This document shows positions 5,869-8,559 of a stretch of 8,559 bases of DNA, in pieces; the stretch's first letter is position 1, and the number at the start of each line of letters is the position of its first letter. The notes below the pieces were generated by a model that worked only from the letters and a program-made list of their open reading frames with translations, was not told the origin of the DNA and searched no databases. Origin of the DNA: Candidatus Woesearchaeota archaeon. Its GTDB lineage: Archaea > Nanobdellota > Nanobdellia > Woesearchaeales > SM23-78. The position numbers and the translations under genes are program-made. The stretch is from positions 1 to 8,559 of the forward strand of contig JAFGBP010000037.1 in NCBI GenBank assembly GCA_016933095.1. Reading direction: 5' to 3'.

Positions 5869-6984
5869 ATGACAGAAAAAGGGAAATTCGTGGTGACACC
5901 CTGGGAAGTCAAAGGCAAAATAGACTACAACAAGCTCATAAAAGAGTTTGGACTCAAGCCCATGGAAGAGCTGCCAGAAGTCTTCAACAAGAACCTGCTC
6001 TTCAGGCGCAAGAAGATATTTGCCCACAGGGACTTCGGCAAGATAGTCGATGCCGTCCTTCACAAGAAGCCGTTCGTCATGATGACAGGGCTCATGCCGA
6101 CAGGCAAGTTCCACATAGGACACGCCGTCCTCGCCCGCCAGTTTCTCTTCTACCAAGCCCTCGGGGCAAAGCTCTACATCGCAGTCGCAGACATAGAAGC
6201 CTACAACGCCCGCGGCCAGTCACTGGAAGAGAGCCGAAGAATCGCGATCGACCAATACATCACGAACTACATCGCTCTTGGCCTGAAGCCTGAAAACTGC
6301 GAGATATACTTCCAGAGCGACCGATCAAAAGACCCGAAGAAGGCAAACGCTTTCTACAGACTGCAAAACCTGCTAGCAAGGCATGCCACATTCAACGAGT
6401 TCAAGGCAGTGTACGGCGACGTAAGCCCGGGAAAGATGATGTGCGGATTATTGCAGGCATCAGACATGCTGCACTCCCAGCTGCCGGAATTCGAAGGGGA
6501 CCTGCCTGTATTCATCCCAGTCGGAGTAGACCAAGACCCGCACATAAGGCTTGCAAGGGACCTGTCGGCAAGGATCAAGGAGCAGAAGTTCAAGCAGATA
6601 GCATCAACATACCACCTGTTCGTGCCCGGCCTGAACGGCGACAAGATGAGCGCTTCAGACCCGAACTCCTACATCGCACTTACCGATGACGCAAAGACCG
6701 TGAAGAACAAGGTCAACAAGTACGCCTTCAGCGGCGGACGCACGACCGTGGAAGAGCACCGAAAGCACGGGGGAAACCCAGACGTAGACGTCTCATACCA
6801 GTGGCTCACATTCTTCGAGGAAGACGACGACCGGCTCAAGCAGATACACGACGACTACAAATCCGGAAAGCTCTTGTCAGGAGAGCTCAAGGCGATTCTC
6901 ATAGAGAAGCTGAACAATTTCCTCGCAGAACACCAGAAGAAGCGGGAAGAAGCGAAGAAGCAAGTTGATAAGTTCCTAAAATAA
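5869..6984 (+). CDS. trpS: Tryptophanyl-tRNA synthetase, archaeal/eukaryal type
   Basis: A 371-residue class I aminoacyl-tRNA synthetase that charges tRNA-Trp with tryptophan using ATP in the cytoplasm. The N-terminus VTPWEVKGKIDYNKLIKEFG (about 9-28) is characteristic of archaeal/eukaryal TrpRS. The HIGH motif is exact at residues 82-85 within TGKFHIGHAVL. The KMSKS-type loop reads KMSAS (259-263) in GLNGDKMSASDPNS, preceded by ASTYHLFVPGL, which is a TrpRS rather than TyrRS pattern. After the loop, FSGGRTTVEEHRKHGGNPDVDVSYQWL (287-313) and the Lys/Glu-rich C-terminal helix with FLAEHQKKREE match the family's anticodon-binding part. Length is normal for an archaeal TrpRS without extra N-terminal domains. 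The gene appears leaderless. It is followed by a T-rich stretch and a separate promoter, so it is probably monocistronic. Confidence 0.96.
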   Translation: MTEKGKFVVTPWEVKGKIDYNKLIKEFGLKPMEELPEVFNKNLLFRRKKIFAHRDFGKIVDAVLHKKPFVMMTGLMPTGKFHIGHAVLARQFLFYQALGAKLYIAVADIEAYNARGQSLEESRRIAIDQYITNYIALGLKPENCEIYFQSDRSKDPKKANAFYRLQNLLARHATFNEFKAVYGDVSPGKMMCGLLQASDMLHSQLPEFEGDLPVFIPVGVDQDPHIRLARDLSARIKEQKFKQIASTYHLFVPGLNGDKMSASDPNSYIALTDDAKTVKNKVNKYAFSGGRTTVEEHRKHGGNPDVDVSYQWLTFFEEDDDRLKQIHDDYKSGKLLSGELKAILIEKLNNFLAEHQKKREEAKKQVDKFLK

Positions 6985-6987
6985 GGC

Positions 6988-6996
6988 CTTTATAAG
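6988..6996 (+). promoter_or_regulatory. TATA box of the mtnP-apt unit
   Basis: CTTTATAAG lies just 3 nt after the trpS stop. The predicted start is near 7019, giving a leader of about 35 nt that contains the GGGGGTGGT site. Confidence 0.5.
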
Positions 6997-7010
6997 ACTT
7001 TAATCAGACA

Positions 7011-7023
7011 TTTATCATTTTTT
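7011..7023 (+). terminator. T-rich tract after trpS
   Basis: TTATCATTTTTTC holds a run of six T, as at archaeal intrinsic terminators, 27 nt past the trpS stop. It overlaps the predicted transcription start of mtnP, so both roles may share this stretch. Confidence 0.35.
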
Positions 7024-7036
7024 CAAGAAAAAGATT

Positions 7037-7045
7037 GGGGGTGGT
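7037..7045 (+). promoter_or_regulatory. Ribosome binding site of mtnP
   Basis: GGGGGTGGT ends 9 nt before ATG 7055. In-frame TTG (7049) and GTG (7052) also follow it, at 3 and 6 nt. ATG is preferred because the family's conserved IGIIGGSGL follows directly, but GTG 7052 cannot be excluded. Confidence 0.5.
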
Positions 7046-7054
7046 GTCTTGGTG

Positions 7055-7801
7055 ATGATAGGCATAATCGGAGGTTCAGGGCTTGATAATCCTGACATAT
7101 TAAAGGATGCAAATGAGAAGGAAGTGAACACGAAATATGGCAAGCCTTCTTCCAGTCTGCTGATTGGAAAGATTAATGGCGTTGACGTGGCTATCCTTGC
7201 AAGGCATGGAAGGCAGCACACCATCCCCCCAACGCACGTGAACAACAAAGCGAACATCGCTGCGTTAAAGGAGATTGGATGCACAGCGATCATCGCTACC
7301 ACTGCAGTGGGATCCTTAAGGAAAGATATCAAGCGCGGCGACCTCGTCATCCTAGACCAGTTCATCGACTTCACGCGCCGACGGGAAGTCTCGTTCCACG
7401 ATTCATTCGAGCCACACAAGCCGACCCATGCGTCCATGGCAGAGCCCTTCTCAAAAGAGCTCAGGTCAGCGATGAATAAGACCTGCGAGGAGCTGAAGCT
7501 CTCGCACCACAAAGCAGGCACCGTCATAACAATCGAGGGCTCGAGGTTCTCCACAAAGTCGGAGAGCAAGATGTTCCGGTCATGGGGTGCCGACGTGATA
7601 AACATGAGCATTGCGCCCGAGTGCATTCTAGCAAACGAGGCCAGCATCCCATACGCGGCCGTAGCCATGAGCACTGATTATGACTGTCTCTTCGAAGATG
7701 TGGAACCCGTAACATGGGACGACATCTTAAAAGTATTCAAGGAGAATGTGAATAAAGTCACGAGCCTCCTAATGGCTGCGATACCCAAGATAAAGGAGTG
7801 A
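7055..7801 (+). CDS. mtnP: S-methyl-5'-thioadenosine phosphorylase
   Basis: A 248-residue member of the PNP/MTAP family. It uses phosphate to split methylthioadenosine, a by-product of S-adenosylmethionine use, into adenine and 5-methylthioribose-1-phosphate. Visible motifs are GIIGGSGL (3-10) with the phosphate-binding loop, LARHGRQHTIPPTHVN (48-63), TTAVGSLRKDIKRGDLVILDQFIDFT (82-107), TIEGSRFSTKSESKMFRSWGADVINMS (159-185) and MSTDYDC (205-211). The two Asp of TDYD bind the 6-amino group and mark adenine rather than guanine/hypoxanthine specificity. Two departures from the usual sequence are EGSRF for EGPRF and SIAPEC for TTVPEV near the ribose/methylthio pocket. Spacing with apt is 6 nt, so its adenine product feeds the next enzyme. 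It is slightly shorter than most homologues, with a clipped C-terminus. Confidence 0.93.
   Translation: MIGIIGGSGLDNPDILKDANEKEVNTKYGKPSSSLLIGKINGVDVAILARHGRQHTIPPTHVNNKANIAALKEIGCTAIIATTAVGSLRKDIKRGDLVILDQFIDFTRRREVSFHDSFEPHKPTHASMAEPFSKELRSAMNKTCEELKLSHHKAGTVITIEGSRFSTKSESKMFRSWGADVINMSIAPECILANEASIPYAAVAMSTDYDCLFEDVEPVTWDDILKVFKENVNKVTSLLMAAIPKIKE
7795..7801 (+). promoter_or_regulatory. Ribosome binding site of apt inside the mtnP end
   Basis: GGAGTGA overlaps the last codons and TGA stop of mtnP and lies 6 nt before ATG 7808. Termination of mtnP translation would thus leave ribosomes at the apt start, which suggests translational coupling. Confidence 0.65.
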
Positions 7802-7807
7802 TGTCTG

Positions 7808-8341
7808 ATGAATGATGATATAAAAAGAATGATAAGGACCGTTCCTGACTGGCCAAAGAAAGGCATACAGTTTCGGGACATAACGACCCTTCTAAAGGAC
7901 CCTGTAGGCCTTAGGATGTGCATAGATGACTTCAAGAAGCGCTACGAGAGCAAGGATATAGACATAATAGTCGGCATCGACTCCAGGGGCTTCATACTTG
8001 GAGGGGCACTCGCTTACCTGCTCGGCAAGGGGTTCGTGCCCGTAAGGAAGAAGAATAAGCTCCCTGCAAAGACGAGAAGCGTAACTTACGAGCTGGAATA
8101 TGGCTCCGACACCATCGAAATACATGAAGACGCGATCGAGAAGGGGCAGAAGGTACTGATAATAGACGACCTCCTCGCGACAGGAGGCACAGCGCTTGCA
8201 GCGGCAAAACTTGTCAAAGCCTTAGGTGGTGAGATTGTCGAGATTGCCTTCATCGTGGACCTCACAGACGTGGGAGGAAAGAAGAGGCTGGCGGAAAACA
8301 ACCTGCCTTACTATGCGCAGGTCGAGTTTGAAGGAGACTGA
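7808..8341 (+). CDS. apt: Adenine phosphoribosyltransferase
   Basis: A 177-residue cytoplasmic type I phosphoribosyltransferase that joins adenine to PRPP, giving AMP and pyrophosphate. The N-terminus shows the Apt hood pattern VPDWPKKGIQFRDITTLLKDP (12-32). The central IDIIVGIDSRGFILGGALAYLL (51-72) holds the SRGF segment, and the PVRKKNKLPAKT flexible loop (78-89) follows. The PRPP-binding motif VLIIDDLLATGGT (117-129) has both Asp residues, and the C-terminus has IAFIVDLTDVGGKKRL (146-161). Length and motifs match the bacterial/eukaryal-type Apt rather than the archaeal hypoxanthine/GfcR-like group, so the gene may have been acquired horizontally. It is the second gene of the mtnP-apt unit and recycles the adenine made by MtnP. 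Its stop lies 17 nt before the repeat array, so read-through from this operon could transcribe the array. Confidence 0.94.
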   Translation: MNDDIKRMIRTVPDWPKKGIQFRDITTLLKDPVGLRMCIDDFKKRYESKDIDIIVGIDSRGFILGGALAYLLGKGFVPVRKKNKLPAKTRSVTYELEYGSDTIEIHEDAIEKGQKVLIIDDLLATGGTALAAAKLVKALGGEIVEIAFIVDLTDVGGKKRLAENNLPYYAQVEFEGD

Positions 8342-8358
8342 GGCGGCTCTGTTCAAAA

Positions 8359-8559
8359 TCTTTCGTAGCCCGCTGCGACCGCTTATCAATAACGTCCTTT
8401 TGCCGAGTCTAGTCTGACCGTATGGCATTTCGTATGCGCAGCCAGGGGCTACTTCTTTCGTAGCCCGCTGCGACCGCTTATCAATAACGTCCTTTTGCCG
8501 AGTCTAGGTTAATCGCTTTCTGACTCTTATGCGCAGCCAGGGGCTACTTCTTTCGTAGC
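8359..8559. repeat. Tandem array: 75-bp identical repeats with 20-bp unique spacers (95-bp period), cut by window end
   Basis: Units begin at 8359, 8454 and 8549, an exact 95-bp period. Conserved parts are 8359-8412 (last 54 nt of the repeat), 8433-8507 (complete 75 nt) and 8528-8559 (first 32 nt). All comparable positions are identical. Spacers at 8413-8432 and 8508-8527 are both exactly 20 nt and agree at only 7 of 20 positions, about chance. The repeat contains CGCAGC-CAG-GGGCTAC, a TTCTTTC loop and GTAGCCC-GCTGCG: 13 pairs with a 3-nt bulge. The period is not a multiple of three, so this is not a coding tandem repeat. Identical repeats with unrelated fixed-length spacers recall CRISPR or another guide-RNA array. 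The long repeat and its strong hairpin are atypical, and no effector gene is in view. Orientation and transcription are unknown. Confidence 0.85.

Noticed and set aside
7015..7674. Minus-strand 219-codon open frame opposite mtnP
   Set aside because: It is antisense to conserved MTAP motifs and has no supporting start signal.
8359..8559. Classical CRISPR array
   Set aside because: A 75-bp repeat with 20-bp spacers is outside the usual range, only two spacers are visible, and no cas gene is present. It is reported as CRISPR-like repeat instead.
8359..8559. TIGR-type dual-guide array or integron attC sites
   Set aside because: TIGR units are much shorter than 95 nt and no Nop-domain Tas gene is in view. 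The arms lack the attC GTTRRRY/RYYYAAC boxes, and 20 bp is too short for a cassette.
8359..8559. Tandem box C/D small RNAs
   Set aside because: CTGA occurs in both spacers, but no RTGATGA box was found at suitable spacing on the same strand, and the CTGA positions differ between units.

Overview
The window looks archaeal. The signs are an archaeal/eukaryal-type tryptophanyl-tRNA synthetase, an archaeal RNA-binding protein of the COG1325 type, TATA boxes about 25-30 nt ahead of predicted transcription starts, at least two genes that appear leaderless, and GGTGA-type ribosome binding sites. Small gene sizes and a secreted LamG protein would suit a DPANN-type lineage such as Woesearchaeota, but that placement is a guess. 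No ribosomal RNA or tRNA gene is visible.

Layout, left to right. A secreted LamG (concanavalin A-like) protein on the minus strand runs off the left edge (1-773). Next is a minus-strand B12-binding radical SAM enzyme (987-2435). A 435-bp divergent intergenic region follows, holding a cluster of short palindromes (about 2549-2738). Then come a plus-strand ClC-type chloride channel/transporter (2871-4400) and a COG1325-like RNA-binding protein (4463-4930). A minus-strand uncharacterised His/Asp-rich protein resembling DUF5662/HD-like proteins lies at 4961-5719. The right part is plus strand: trpS (5869-6984), then mtnP (7055-7801) and apt (7808-8341).

mtnP and apt form a compact two-gene salvage unit. 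MtnP phosphorolyses methylthioadenosine to adenine plus methylthioribose-1-phosphate, and Apt converts the adenine to AMP. The other genes look like independent transcription units with their own TATA boxes.

The most unusual element is at the right edge. Seventeen bases after apt a tandem array begins (8359 to the window end). It has an exact 95-bp period made of a 75-bp repeat that is identical wherever copies can be compared, and 20-bp spacers that are unrelated in sequence. The repeat contains two complementary arms that can pair either across the junction of adjacent units or around the variable 20 bases within a unit. The array is CRISPR-like in logic (identical repeats, fixed-length unique spacers) but not in dimensions, and no effector gene is in view. 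A shared nonamer, AGCCAGGGG, in a similar bulged stem in the palindromic intergenic region hints that the two structured elements may be related.
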